From Budorcas taxicolor (lineage: Eukaryota; Chordata; Mammalia; Artiodactyla; Bovidae): 64,000 bases of DNA. Positions 33,173 through 44,226 of the stretch are shown in pieces. Each line of letters opens with the position of its first letter. Position 1 is the first letter of the stretch. The translations under genes and the position numbers were made by a program. The DNA lies in assembly GCF_023091745.1 (NCBI RefSeq), contig NC_068926.1, forward strand, positions 68,012,001 through 68,076,000, given 5' to 3'. The notes under the pieces were generated by a model. It saw only the letters and a program-made list of their open reading frames with translations. It ran no database searches and had not been told where the DNA came from.

Positions 33173-35564
33173 ATGTTTTTTCATAATATATAATTCAACT
33201 CTGTGAAGACTGATAAGCAATATCCTTTTGGCCTTGCTCTTCAAAACCTCTGCTATATTCATGACCCATTATCCTCAAAGTCTCATCAAAAGTGTGATGA
33301 TTCCATAACTTCAGAATATCAAACTTCTTATAAAAACAAGCAAACCCTGTAGTTCACCATTTTTAATATTTGGAACTCCTCTGATTCTAGCCAGGAAGGC
33401 TAAGGGGTAGACAACCTCAACAGTGTTCCTGATACACAGGCCCTACATCTCACTCTACAGTTATTCTCTTCCCCTGCTCCCTAGGTCCTCTACCAAAGAT
33501 CTCTGCCATGGACGTTAAACTCTTGATAGACTGGGGCCGAAAAGGAAAACTCTCCATAACCCCAAGCCCAAAAGAGCCTCAAATGACAAAATTATATAGA
33601 TCTGTATTGAAATAATTCAATGAAAGTATATAGTAAGAGGAGTAAGTAAGCAAAAGGTAAAGAGAAAACAACAGCAGACAGACCTCACAACTATTCTCTG
33701 AAATCTGAAGACTCTTCTGGGTTATCTTAGAATCCTCCAACATGATTTATGTGTCTGATCTGTCTCCTCAGCTTGACACTAAGTACACTGAATAGCACAG
33801 CATCTATAAATCTCCCTAATAAAAATATCCGTAAACTGCTCCCCCTAGAATGCTCCTCAAAGTCCAGTTTATTTTTACTGTCCTGTCAGTTTTCTGTCAT
33901 GATATTATGACAGGGCTATTTCATTTTAAAGGTTACCATTCCTTCAACTGCCAGATATCAGCTATCACAGGAGCAAATAAAGGAACAGTATTTCTGTAAT
34001 CTACATAGAGTCAACATTTTTTAAAAGGTAGTGAGTGAGTGAAATGATCCAACAATTTGAAAACCCAGTCTGATGAGAAAATAAGAAAAGACTACCAAGT
34101 CTGAGGAAAAATAGAATCCTTCCATTGGTAAACTAGTACCATATCAGGACTGAATGAAGCCATTTCATTACATTTTTAGTTATATGGAAGTCAATATCAT
34201 ACATATATTAAAGAATAATCTGAAAACCAGAATAATTTATAACAGTGAAAACCAGAATAATTTATAACAGTGACTTTAACACTGCCTTTATTTAATTTTC
34301 ATATTAAAATATAAACTGCTGTCTGAACACGACGTATCTGCTTAATTCCTAATTAACTTCACTTCCATCCTTTCTTTCCCATAGCTTTTCTCATTTGGTC
34401 AGCTTTAAAAATACTGATGTCAATTCCCCAAGTCTCACCAGCATGATTAAAAAAAATTTATACAATATTGGTATGGGAGATGATTGATAATCTTATTTTT
34501 TTCAAACTGATTTCTTGCTGGGTCTGTGGGGTGGGAACAATGTTAAAAGTTATTTAAAAGCTGCTTTTCTGAAATCCTACCTTTTCAGATGAATATCAAA
34601 AAAGAAAATGAGCATTTAGTCATTCTACCTTTAAAATGAGAAGCCCATACTGTGAAAATAGAGGAAAATATATTCAAAGAGACTGAGTAACACACTGCTC
34701 AAGCCATTTCCTGAAAAGAAATTACATTTGTGATTGTTAAATTATAGAAAGCAACTTTCTGTTCTTCAAAAACCACTAAAATATGACTCCAAAATTGTAA
34801 GTATTATTTTTTAAATATAAAGATGCTAAGAGCAAAATCACATTATTAATAAATTTAAGTAATGAGCTGTTATACTAGAAGACAACTGCGGTAAGATATA
34901 CACAAAATACTAACTCATCTTGCCGAAAAAGAAAGACAAAGAGTAATAAAGACAAGTATAAAAGAAAATTGATTAAATCACCTTGAAAAGAGGGGCTGAT
35001 GCTTTTGAAATTCTTTACTATGGAATTTTCTTCCTATGGAATATTGTACAAATGTCTTTGTCTTGTCTAACGTGCACTAAAATTACAAATACACACACCA
35101 AGGAAAATTGCTTTTACTTATCAGGTTTAAAGAAACAAGGAAGCCTTGGAAAAATAGATATTTCCAGGAAAGAAAAGTAAAGCAGGAAAGTGAAGGTATA
35201 ATAAAAGGACTATAATCAGAGATATGGGAGGAAGACAAACTGCATTAATTAATTTTCTTTAAGAAATGAGACTAGCTGCACACTGAGATGAATTGTCTCA
35301 TTTGCCAAGTGTCCCAAGTGGCAAAGTCAAACAAATAACTCTGTAATTCTTCATTAGTATTTCATCAAGTTTAACCATTTGCAGACTGCCAAAGGTGGGG
35401 GTTGGGGAAATCCTTCAAATCTTATGAGAATCACAACTAATCAACTTTTTACATGGATTTTTCAATATCTTCCTTTGTTGAAATAACCAAGTACCAAATG
35501 GAAATGGATTAAAAACAAAGCAAAAGCAAATAAGATAAATACCAGGAAGGGTCTGCTCTTCATG
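33173..35564. other. Unassigned sequence
   Basis: Largest stretch with no repeat that I can name (about 2.4 kb). It contains a perfect 25-bp tandem duplication (34221-34245 and 34246-34270). No ORF of note. Old repeats too decayed for me to see are likely. Confidence 0.5.
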
Positions 35565-35800
35565 GGAGGCCAGGGTGGACCGAGCCTTTCAAATCCTTCA
35601 GAACTGGGTTTAAATTCTAACTTTTTCACTTCCTAGTTAAATGACTGTCTCATTTACTTAATCTCCCGAGTCTCAATTTTCAAAAATGTACTAAATGAAG
35701 GATATATCAGCACTGCAGGAATGTTGTGAAATTAAAGATGACTGTGATTTAAATATCACAAAGCATCTAGCACTTTCCTTAATAAACGTTAATTTCTCTA
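35565..35800 (+). repeat. MIR SINE, sense
   Basis: GAACTGGGTTTAAATTCTAA, CTTTTTCACTTCCTAGTTAA, GACTGTCTCATTTACTTAAT, CCCGAGTCTCAATTTTC, GGAATGTTGTGAAATTAAAG and GCATCTAGCACTTTCCTTAA follow the MIR order from core to 3' end. Confidence 0.85.
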
Positions 35801-36321
35801 TTAAAGTATACAAGTCAGGTAAATATTTAAACATTGAGATATATTGTTAAATGATCAAGTTTTTAAGTACTGTGTGATGTTCTGAAGACAAACGACTCTC
35901 ACTCTAACATTTAGTTGAGAAATTTAATCTTCAATTTTTATGTATTTTCATACAGAGATAAAACTCATGGAAAGATTTGCTATAAAAGAGTCAGACACAA
36001 CTGAGTGACTTCACTTCACTTCCTTAGACATAAGCTTCCCCCCTACCTCAGCCCCACTACAATAAAGTTTTAAACCTAAGCCTAGCTTTGACTAACACAG
36101 GGACATTTTTTTTCCAAAATGAAAATAGCTTTATCATTTTTATCATTAAAAAATAACTGTCCTGATTATTTAAAACTAGATATTATAAAAATACCATAAA
36201 GAATAAATTTTTGAAATCTTAACACCTAGAAATAAGTGATTAAGATTCTGACCATTAAATAAACACATACACACATCCCCATCCTAGACCTCTTTCTCTG
36301 TATAAATATACGTATGTTGTG
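35801..36321. other. Unassigned sequence with a SINE tail remnant
   Basis: 35986-36023 (AAGAGTCAGACACAACTGAG then TGACTTCACTTCACTT) is the last ~38 bp of a sense Bov-tA/Bov-A. The rest has no recognised feature. Confidence 0.6.
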
Positions 36322-36530
36322 ACTGTTGTTTAGTCGCTAACTCATGTCCGACTCTTTTGCAACGTCATGGACTGTAGCCCATCAGGCTTCTCATCCATGG
36401 GATTTCCCAGGCAGGAATACTGGAGTGGGTTGCCATTTCCATCTCCAGGGGATTGTCCCTACCAAGGGATTGAACCCCGTCTCCTGTACGGGCAGGCAGA
36501 CTCTCTATCACTGAGCCACTAGGGAAGCCC
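36322..36530 (-). mobile_element. Bov-tA SINE, antisense
   Basis: TTGTTTAGTCGCTAACTCAT, GGACTGTAGCCCATCAGGCT, GAATACTGGAGTGGGTTGCC, AGGGATTGAACCCCGTCTCC and GAGCCACTAGGGAAGCCC. It sits 75 bp from the sense Bov-tA that follows, forming an inverted SINE pair. Confidence 0.93.
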
Positions 36531-36579
36531 ATAAACGTACATATAAGTTTGAATAACTCCTGGATGTCTGTTTTTCTTT

Positions 36580-36923
36580 GCTTTTCACCACACCACACCA
36601 CTTGCGGGCTTCCCTGGTGGCTCAGACGGTAAAGAATCTGCCTGCAACGTGGGAGACCTGGCTTCGATCCCTGGGTTGGGAAGTTCCCCTGGAGGAGGGC
36701 ATGGCAACCCACTCTGATATTCTTGCCTGGAGAATCCCATGGACAGAGAGGAGCCTGGCGGGCTACAGTCCATGGAGTCGCAAAGAGTCAGACACAACTG
36801 AGCAACTAACCACAGCACACAGCACACCACTTGCAGGGTCTTACCTCCCCAACCAGGGAACAAACTGGGGCCCCTGCAATGGAAGCAGAAAGTCTTAACC
36901 ACTGGACTGCCAGGGAATTCCCT
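36580..36923 (-). mobile_element. CHR-type SINE, antisense, split by a Bov-tA
   Basis: The left piece (TTTTCACCACACCACACCAC TTGC, up to 36605) and right piece (36835-36923: AGGGTCTTACCTCCCCAACC, GCAGAAAGTCTTAACCACTG, GACTGCCAGGGAATTCCC) join into the complement of a CHR element. The Bov-tA at 36606-36822 inserted into it. Confidence 0.8.
36594..36834 (+). mobile_element. Bov-tA SINE nested in a CHR SINE, with target-site duplication
   Basis: Sense element 36606-36822: GGCTTCCCTGGTGGCTCAGA head, CTTCGATCCCTGGGTTGGG B-box area, CAACCCACTCTGATATTCTT body, AGAGTCAGACACAACTGAGC tail. CACACCACTTGC repeats exactly at 36594-36605 and 36823-36834. The tail includes several (CA)-rich units before the duplication. 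Confidence 0.94.
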
Positions 36924-37679
36924 GGATTTCTTATTAATAGTACAAAATCATAAGAATAACACCAAAAATATAAAAAAATTTCCACAATCCCAACACCTTA
37001 AATCATGTTTTTGTCACATCCATTTCTAAGGCTTGCCCATACAAATAAGTAACTGACATAATCATAAAAGAAAATTTTATATTATCTCTATATCCATTGT
37101 AAGCATGTTCTATGTTGCTCCATGAAAAAAATTAATACAATAAATGAGATACTTTGTCATAAGAACTAATATCAAAATATCCTTCCTGATCATGATTTAT
37201 AAAACCAATTCCTCATTCTCAGAAATGACTAGCTTTAACAAGCATACCTACTTTCATTTTTAAGGTTTTTATACTTTGTTGCTATGGAGATTAAACATAA
37301 TGGGATGTGAAAACTCTTGGTAAACCTGGATTATATTAATGGAACATATTACTATTATCAATGGAATATAGTATGTTATGAATGAACATTACCAAGTATA
37401 TGTGCTGCTTCTCAATATTCTTAAGAATGACTTTTCTAGGTCTTTTTGGTTCCACAGCAAATAAGACTCTTTCTCTATCCTACAATTATATCAGTATATA
37501 TTATGAAAAAATAATTTTATTATGAAAAACAAATTTTCATGTACTTCTGGGTTTGCAAGCGAGTAATGGAAAACTCTAAGAGAGAGAAAGGAAGGCGTTG
37601 AAATAGAATAGGGAGCACAGAGGAACTAAACCTGGATGAACAGAATGAGAATTTCCCACCTCAAAATTCAGCCTAGACT
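36924..37679. other. Unassigned AT-rich sequence
   Basis: No gene or repeat recognised. Confidence 0.5.
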
Positions 37680-37905
37680 TTTTTTTTTTAAGATTCTCTT
37701 GTTTTGGACCATTTTAAATGTCTTTATTACTTGTCACGACATCGCTTCTGATTTATGTTTTGGTTTATTGGCCATTATGTTTTGATTTATGTTTTGGTTT
37801 ATTATCCCACAAAGCATGTGGGATATTAGCTCCTAGACCAGGGATCAAACCTGCATCCTCTGCATGGGAAAGTCTTAACCACTGGACAACCAGGAAGTCC
37901 CCAGC
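37680..37905 (-). mobile_element. CHR-type SINE, antisense, long copy
   Basis: T-run at 37681-37689 (tail), then TTGGTTTATTGGCCATTATG, AAAGCATGTGGGATATTAGC, CCTAGACCAGGGATCAAACC, AAAGTCTTAACCACTGGACA and CCAGGAAGTCCCC, i.e. the complement of CHR from tail to head. A 21-base segment (from 37749) is repeated 34 bp downstream (from 37783), an internal duplication in the tail region. Confidence 0.88.
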
Positions 37906-38280
37906 CCAGACTCTTGAATTATGCTAAACTGGTCCCAGGTCCATAGAACTGTTGGCATCAGACAGAATTCTATAAATGCTAACTTTCCCTGAAATAAATA
38001 ATCCCCAATTTAGGCCCTCAGGATTCTCACAGATTAAGTTCAAATATGCACTAAAGAGTTAGTTTTTAAAAATCACTGAACCATTCAGGGAACTAAGCCA
38101 CCATGAATGAGAGTAAAAACAACATGCAAATTTAAACTTCCAAGTTTTTTTTTTTCCTAAAAGAAAGCTATAATTTATCAATACATTAAAAGACATTGAT
38201 GCTTCCACAAGGTCAGAATTTAAATGTTTTATTTCTGTGCCCTATGATGCAAACTACTGTACAAGTATCCTCACTGCAGA
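37906..38280. other. Unassigned sequence
   Basis: No supported feature. It leads into the old BovB copy. Confidence 0.5.
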
Positions 38281-39490
38281 TGCCAGCAGGGTTATGCCCA
38301 AAATCCTTCAACCTTTGCTTCAGCAGTATGTGAACTGAAAAATTCCAGATGTCCAAGCTGGGTTTAGAAATGGTAGAAGACCAGAGATCAAATTGCCACC
38401 ATCCGTTGGATCATAAGGAAAGCAAGGGAATTCCAGAAAAACATCTGCTTCATCGACTATAGCAAAGCCTTTGACTCTGTGGATCACAACAAACTGTGTA
38501 AAATTCAAGAGATAGGTACACCAAACTACCTTTCCTGTCTCAGGAGAAACCTGTATTCGGGTCAAGAAGCAACTGTTAGAACTGGACGCAGAACAATGGA
38601 CCAGTTCAAAACTGGGAAAGGAGTATGTCAAAGCTGTATATTGTCACCCTGCTAATTTAACTTCAATGCAGAGTACTTCATGTGAAATCTCAGGCTGGAT
38701 GAATCACAAGCTGGAATCAAGATTGCCAGGAGAAACAGCAACAACCTCAGATATGCAGATGATACCACTCTAGTGGCAGAAAGCCAAGAGGAACTAAAGA
38801 ACCTCTTGATGAGGGTGAAAGAGGAGAGTGAAAAAGCTGCCTTGAAACTCAACATTCAAAAAACTAAGATCATGGCATCCAGTCCCATCACTTCATGGCA
38901 AACAGATGGGGGAAAAGTGGAAACAGTGACAGATTTTATTTTCTTGAGCTCCAAAATCACTGCAGATGGTGATTGCAGCCATGAAATTAAAACAGGCTTG
39001 CTCCTTGGAAGAAAAGCTATGACAGTATATTAAAAAGCAGAGACACCACTTTGCCAACAAAGGTCCTTACAGTCAAAGCTATGGCTTTTCCAGTAGTCAT
39101 GTATGGATATGAGAGTTGGACCATAAAGAAGGCTGGGCACCAAAGAATTGACGCTTCTGAACTGTGGTGCCGGAGAAGACTCTTGAGAGTCCCTTGGACA
39201 GCAAGGGGATCAAACCAGTCAATCCTAAGGGAAATCAACCCTGAATATCCACTTAAGGACTGATACTGAAGCCATCTGATGTGAAGAGCCAACTCACTGA
39301 AAAAGACCCTGAAGCTGAAAGATGAAGGACAGGAGGGAAAAAGGGTGACAGAGATGGTTGGATGCCATCACTGACTTAATAGACATGAGTGTGAACAAAC
39401 TCCAGAAGAGAGTGAAGGACAGGGAAGCCTGGCATGCTGCAGTCCATGAGTTCACAAAGAATCAGACAAGACTTAGTGACTGAACAACAA
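38281..39490 (+). mobile_element. BovB LINE, old and decayed
   Basis: Sense copy truncated within the RT finger region (near CCAAGCTGGGTTTAGAAATG) and running to GACTGAACAACAAC. The RT frame is broken by several indels: ORF 38773-39033 shows ESEKAALKLNIQKTKIMA and SSKITADGDCSHEIKT, and ORF 39051-39263 shows VVMYGYESWTIKKAGHQR and RVPWTARGSNQSILRE. Motif C is legible at about 38750 (AGATATGCAGATGATACC). It is the most diverged long BovB in the window, with substitutions at many positions that are conserved in the others. Confidence 0.92.
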
Positions 39491-40899
39491 CAATGATACA
39501 ACCATAATTAGCAAAGATGTGAAGAATATATTTCTCCAAAATCTCACCCTGAAATTTCATCCTTCATAAACTGAAGCTTGATTTTAAAACAGTCATTAAA
39601 TTTTTTTTTAAGTCATCTTTTTTTGTTCTTAACTGTTTAAGCAGGGATCAAGGGAAACAATAATGCCTTGGTTTTCTGGTTATTGTTGTTTTGTTTTTAG
39701 TAACTAAGTCTGTATTATGGTGTGGTTAGTAAAGAAATGCTAAATTACAGCACAGCAACACAATCTCCAATCACTGAGGCTTTAAGTAAGCAGGGTTTTT
39801 TTCCTGCTCTCCCTGCATGTCCACTGCTCTGCTCTTTACAGTCCTCACACAGAAATACAAGCTGCAAGAGCTTCTACTGTGTGGAACAAGACAGATCACA
39901 AGACAGAAGTGAACATGGCATATGGCAAATTGTGAGCTGATCTTGTGACATTTACTTGGTCAGAGCAAGTTGTATGATTGTATCTAAGTTCAAGGGGTAG
40001 GGAAGTAAGTACCAGCCTACCATGTGCCTAGAATGAGAAGAACCAGGATTACTAATGACTAGCACTAAGCAACACCACATACAGTTATTTTAACTCTTCA
40101 AATGGCATCTACATTAGCAACATAAATTAAAAAATGCTGAGCTGGATGCAATTGAAAGTTTATGTAATAAATTCCACTGCTCACTTTTAATGGAGAACCA
40201 CAAGATGGCCTCAGAGAAATGTGGGTTTGACAACAGCTTCAGGCATTCATTGTTTCAAGACACTAGACTCCCTTATAAATTGAGTAAACCGAGCAGTTAT
40301 CCAGGGCTCTACTCCTCCAACTAATTTAACTCTCTAACTTAATGTTTCTCTAATCAGAGGAGAAAATTGTTGACATACCACAACAGACAGAAGTCAAATA
40401 AAAATCACCATTATATGCTGTGTACTTGAAAGAAATATCTCTGATATCACTAGCAATGCCTTTTTACCTAAAATATAGGTCAATCATACAATAGTTTAAC
40501 CTGCTTTTAGTCAAGAAGATTTGTTTCTTTTTTTAAGACATGGGCAATAAAGCTATCAAACTATAAACTTAAGAATAATCTATAAATTCTCAGCCTTGTC
40601 ATTTCATTTCTTCCTGTCCCCCTTGCTTCTATCTCTTTATCTCTCTTTTTCTCCTTATTGAAGGTAAGTGATAAAAGATATTTTTAACAGTTTCCCTTAA
40701 AATGAGCATTACTTTGATTTAAGAAACTATCCTACTCTGTAGGTACTTTGAAGAGGGTAAAGTGAGGACAGTCAAACTGTTGCTCATAAGAAATTAATGG
40801 GTGGCTTCTAGTTAAAGATAATAGATTATATATAAGTAGTTAGCACAAAAAAATGACTAAAACTAAAAGGAAAGAGCTTATCATAAATCTGCAAGGAGG
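39491..40899. other. Unassigned sequence
   Basis: About 1.4 kb without a recognised repeat, RNA gene or exon. A poly-pyrimidine segment lies at about 40610-40665. Confidence 0.5.
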
Positions 40900-41288
40900 A
40901 AAAACAACAACAACAACAACAAAAAACCCAACCTAGAACAGAAAGAAAAAAAGAGCAACAAAATTTTGGAAGCTGTGAAGTCAACGAACTAGTTCTAACA
41001 GACTAAGCGGATCTAAGACAGTGAAGCCAACAGTACTGAAATAACCTATTTATAACTATGACTCTCTCCAGACTTGGGAAGCAATAACACCAAGTGCTTC
41101 TCGAAAAAAAAAATTGGTAAAAATTGATCTAAAAATAGAAGGACTGGTAAAAATATATATATATATATATCTGTTTAAGAATATAGACTGTGGTCCCTAA
41201 ATATCACATCTCCAAAAAGAACAGAATTCCCTAGAAAATGGCTGATTCCATCTCTTAGGCAGAAAAGATTAAAAAAAAAAAAAAAAAG
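40900..41288. repeat. Cluster of simple repeats
   Basis: (CAA)n at about 40904-40924, (AT)n at about 41152-41170, and an A-run of about 18 at 41269-41287. These are microsatellites, potentially variable in length. Between them nothing is recognised. Confidence 0.85.
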
Positions 41289-42465
41289 ACTGTGCTCAAA
41301 ACATTTTGTCATTCCAAAAGGTGAGATAGCTTTCAAAGATCACTGGAGTCATGTCAAAACACACAGAAGTCAACTTGAAGAGGCTTCAAGGACCAGAGAC
41401 TGGATACTGACAAGGATAATAATGACAACACACTGACACCCATCAAGTCCATTTAGTCCAAGGGTTCATTATGATGCTTTAGAAAAAAATTCACTGATCT
41501 CCTTTGGAAGACATGAAGAAATCAATTTATAAGTGTGAAAATAGGAAAATAAGAGAAAGAAACATTCATCTTGCCTTTCTATAGGAACCACATTACAGGT
41601 AATCAAACAGCTATTTAAGTGGAAGACTGCTTTATAGAAGTTTTCTAGCTAATAAATACAGATGGAATGATATTATTCAGAGTATCTTCATTTTGCAACC
41701 CCAAATTAATTTAAGGATCTAGGCAATGATCATCAGTGGCTGCTAACAACACAAAAAGAGAAACAAGGTATTAATACCTCATGACAGAAGTATGCAACAC
41801 TTGTGAGGTAATCTCCCCACCCTCCAAAACTGCAGTAGTGAGTCTGACAAAGCATCTAAATCCAACTTTCAGTTTCTGGAAACAGAAGAGAACCGTAACA
41901 CGTAAAAACACCACAAGGATGCAATCAGCAAAGTCCAGACTGAAAAACTGCATGACAACTGACTCTGTTTCTTCAACAAGTATCTTCAAAGAGAAAGGAA
42001 AACAAGAAAGCAAGAGAGAGACTGAGGGCAAGAGCATATATAAGATAAAAAAAAAGAGAGGGAGAGAGAGGGAAGGGGAGGGGAAGAGAGAGGGAGGTTA
42101 AGAGACTTAAGAGCAATACATGGATATTAATTTAGATCTTGAGTCAAACAAACACACTGTGGGGGGGATACAGGAGACATTATTGAAACAATGAGGGAAA
42201 TGTGAAAATTAAACTATCTGTGAAGAGAAATGACTGTTATATTTAGGTATGATGATGGTATTGTGATTATGCTCCTTGTTTTTTAAAAATGTCTTTTTCC
42301 TTTAGAGATACATTTAGAAATATTTATGAATTAAATAATTATGTGCAGAGCTGCTTCAAAATAACATAAAAATGGACACAAGTTAGTAACTACACATGCA
42401 AACTGTCATTTCTCTTCTTGTACATGCTTGAGATTTTCATAATGAAAAGTTTAAAAAGCAATTAG
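41289..42465 (+). repeat. Possible ancient L1M/ERV-type 3' end with purine tract
   Basis: The end of this stretch (TGATGGTATTGTGATTATGC, GTCTTTTTCCTTTAGAGATA, CATGCTTGAGATTTTCATAA, TGAAAAGTTTAAAAAGC) resembles the 3' end of a well-known mammalian repeat (…'gattttgtgattatg...cttagagatacatactgaa...aaaataaaaagtt'). The upstream part has no clear match. 41781-42101 carries a 106-codon ORF ending in a low-complexity Arg/Glu/Gly tail produced by the purine tract. I do not regard it as a gene. Confidence 0.4.
42045..42100 (+). repeat. Polypurine (GA)n tract
   Basis: An almost uninterrupted A/G run of about 55 bases (AGATAAAAAAAAAGAGAGGG, then GGGAAGGGGAGGGGAAGAGA and similar). Such homopurine-homopyrimidine runs can adopt triplex (H-DNA) form. 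Confidence 0.9.
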
Positions 42466-42536
42466 ATAATCCCCACCCAGATACTTTATTTTCAAACTAT
42501 GTCCAGTAGAAGATGGCACAGATTTACCTTCTGGAG
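42466..42536. other. Short unassigned spacer
   Basis: Nothing recognised between the old 3' end and the Bov-tA copy that follows. Confidence 0.4.
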
Positions 42537-42540
42537 GGTA

Positions 42541-42750
42541 TTCCTTGGTGTTTCAGATGGTAAAGAATCTGCTTGCAATGCGGGAGACCCAGGTTTGATC
42601 CCTGGGTTGGGAATATCCCCTGGATAAGGAAATGGCAAACCACTCCAATATTCCTATCTGGAGAACGTCATGGACAGAGGAGCCTGGTGGGCTACAGTCC
42701 ATGGGATAGTAAAGAATCAAACACTACTGAGCAACTAACACTTTCACTTC
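42541..42750 (+). mobile_element. Bov-tA SINE
   Basis: Sense copy: TTCCTTGGTGTTTCAGATGG, GGTTTGATCCCTGGGTTGGG, AACCACTCCAATATTCCTAT, GAGCCTGGTGGGCTACAGTC and AACACTTTCACTTCATC. More than the average number of substitutions, with no clear duplication. Confidence 0.92.
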
Positions 42751-43243
42751 ATCCTCTGGAGAGGTTAAAACACTGGGTCTCTGATGTAAAGGACATCAGG
42801 AACACTTAAGTGTAGGATACTGCATGAAATGAGAATTACTTGCAAGTTTACATGATGAATGTTGAGATTCTTCTCTAACCTCCTTCTCCTACTAGACTTC
42901 AACAGCACTGGCAATCAGAAAAATATCCCTTTGGGCCAGAAATTGAAACAGTCTTCATTACAGAATCTCACATGCCCAAGAAAAGAGACCTAAAGAGACT
43001 GTCATCAGGAGTTCCTCCCAAGGAAACAGCCCAGCCACTCACCCTGTGGAGATGACTTGGAAGAAACAAAGCGAAGAATAAAATTTCAAAACTACCCTTT
43101 GAGAGATGAAGAAATATTGCATTTATGAAACAAGAATAGAATGCCAAAAAAAGACTAAAGTTATTAAAAATAAGATAGAAGAGAAAAAACTAAACAGAAG
43201 GATTTGATGATAAAATTTAAGAAATACTGGAGAAAACAAATTA
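42751..43243. other. Unassigned A-rich sequence
   Basis: A-rich in the LINE-like style (for example 43130-43243). It may be decayed L1/HAL1, but no alignment is convincing by eye. Confidence 0.35.
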
Positions 43244-43408
43244 AGGAACAAGAGAGATGGAAAATGACAGAGAAAAATATCAGAAGATTAGCTAATGAGA
43301 TTTGATATCCAAATAAAAGTAGTTCAAGAAAATGAGAACAGAGAAAACCGTAAAAATGAAGTCATTAACAAAATCACGCAAGGAAATTTCCCCAAATTAA
43401 AGTAAATA

Positions 43409-43828
43409 CATCAGTTCAATTCAGTTCAGTCGCTCAGTTGTGTCCAACTCTTTGCGACCCCATGGACTGCAGCACGCCAGGCTTCCCTGTCCATCGCCAA
43501 CTCCCAGAGCTTACTCAAACTCGTGTCCATCGAGTCAGCGACGACATTCAACCATCTCCTCCTCTGTTGTCCCCTTCTCCTCCTGCCTTCAATCTTCCCC
43601 AGCATCAGGGTCTTTCCCAATGCGTCAGTTCTTTGCATCAGGTGGCCAAAGTATTGAGTTTCAGCTTCAGCATCAGTCCTTCCAATGAATATTCAGGACC
43701 GATTTCCTTTAGGATGGACTGGTTGGATCTTCTTGCAGTCCAAGGGACTCTCAAGAGTCTTCTCCACATCACAGTTCAAAGCATCAATTTTTCGGCACTC
43801 AGCTTTTCTTTATAGTCCAACTCTCACA
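43409..43828 (-). mobile_element. BovB LINE 3' part (left copy)
   Basis: Antisense 5'-truncated BovB: TTCAATTCAGTTCAGTCGCT tail, GACCCCATGGACTGCAGCAC, TTCAAACTC-like RT C-terminal complement, up to CAGTCCAACTCTCACAT at about 43830. The 43438-43815 ORF on the opposite strand is a shadow. The true frame is minus and broken. The first ~160 bp are duplicated in the right arm. Confidence 0.92.
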
Positions 43829-43901
43829 TAGGCTTTTAGATTAGGAGTTATCCATCAAGTGCCCTGCATTGTTGATGAAAAAAAATCCTCCCTAGACAAC
43901 A

Positions 43902-44060
43902 ATGAGGAGAGATGGTTGAATGGCATCACTGACACGGTGGACATGAGTTTGAGTAAGCTCTGGGAGTTGGTGATGGACAGGGAAGCCTGGCGTGCTGCAG
44001 TCCATGGGGTCACCTTAAAGAGTTGGACACAACTGAGCGACTGAACTGAATTGAACTGAT
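43902..44060 (+). mobile_element. BovB LINE 3' end (inverted duplicate copy)
   Basis: Sense orientation: GGAGAGATGGTTGAATGGCA, TGGACATGAGTTTGAGTAAG, GAGTTGGTGATGGACAGGGA, GCCTGGCGTGCTGCAGTCCA and CTGAACTGAATTGAACTGAT. It continues into the duplicated flank rather than ending at a new target site, so it arose by duplication and not by a separate insertion. A short insertion (CACCTTAAAG) distinguishes it from the left copy. Confidence 0.9.
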
Positions 44061-44226
44061 GTATTTACTTTAATTTGGGGAAATTTCCTTGAGTGATTTT
44101 GTTAATGATTTCATTTTTATGGTTTTCTCTGTTCTCATTTTCTTGAACTACTTTTATTTGGATATCAAATCTCATTAGCTAATCTTCTGATATTTTTCTC
44201 TGTCATTTTCCATCTCTCTTGTTCCT

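Larger units (their letters stand above)
43244..44226. repeat. Inverted duplication, 325-bp arms
   Basis: Left arm 43244-43568 and right arm 43902-44226 are reverse complements of each other, separated by 333 bp. Reading the arms side by side I count about 14 differences (~96% identity). In the outer 165 bp of each arm, which is not BovB, there are only three. Each arm comprises that flank and ~160 bp of BovB 3' end, joined at the same base. Several of the differences are CpG in the left arm and TpG/CpA in the right. Confidence 0.93.

Noticed and set aside
41781..42101. 106-codon ORF ending in a basic, glycine-rich tail
   Set aside because: The tail is the translation of the GA microsatellite, and the rest has no recognised motif.
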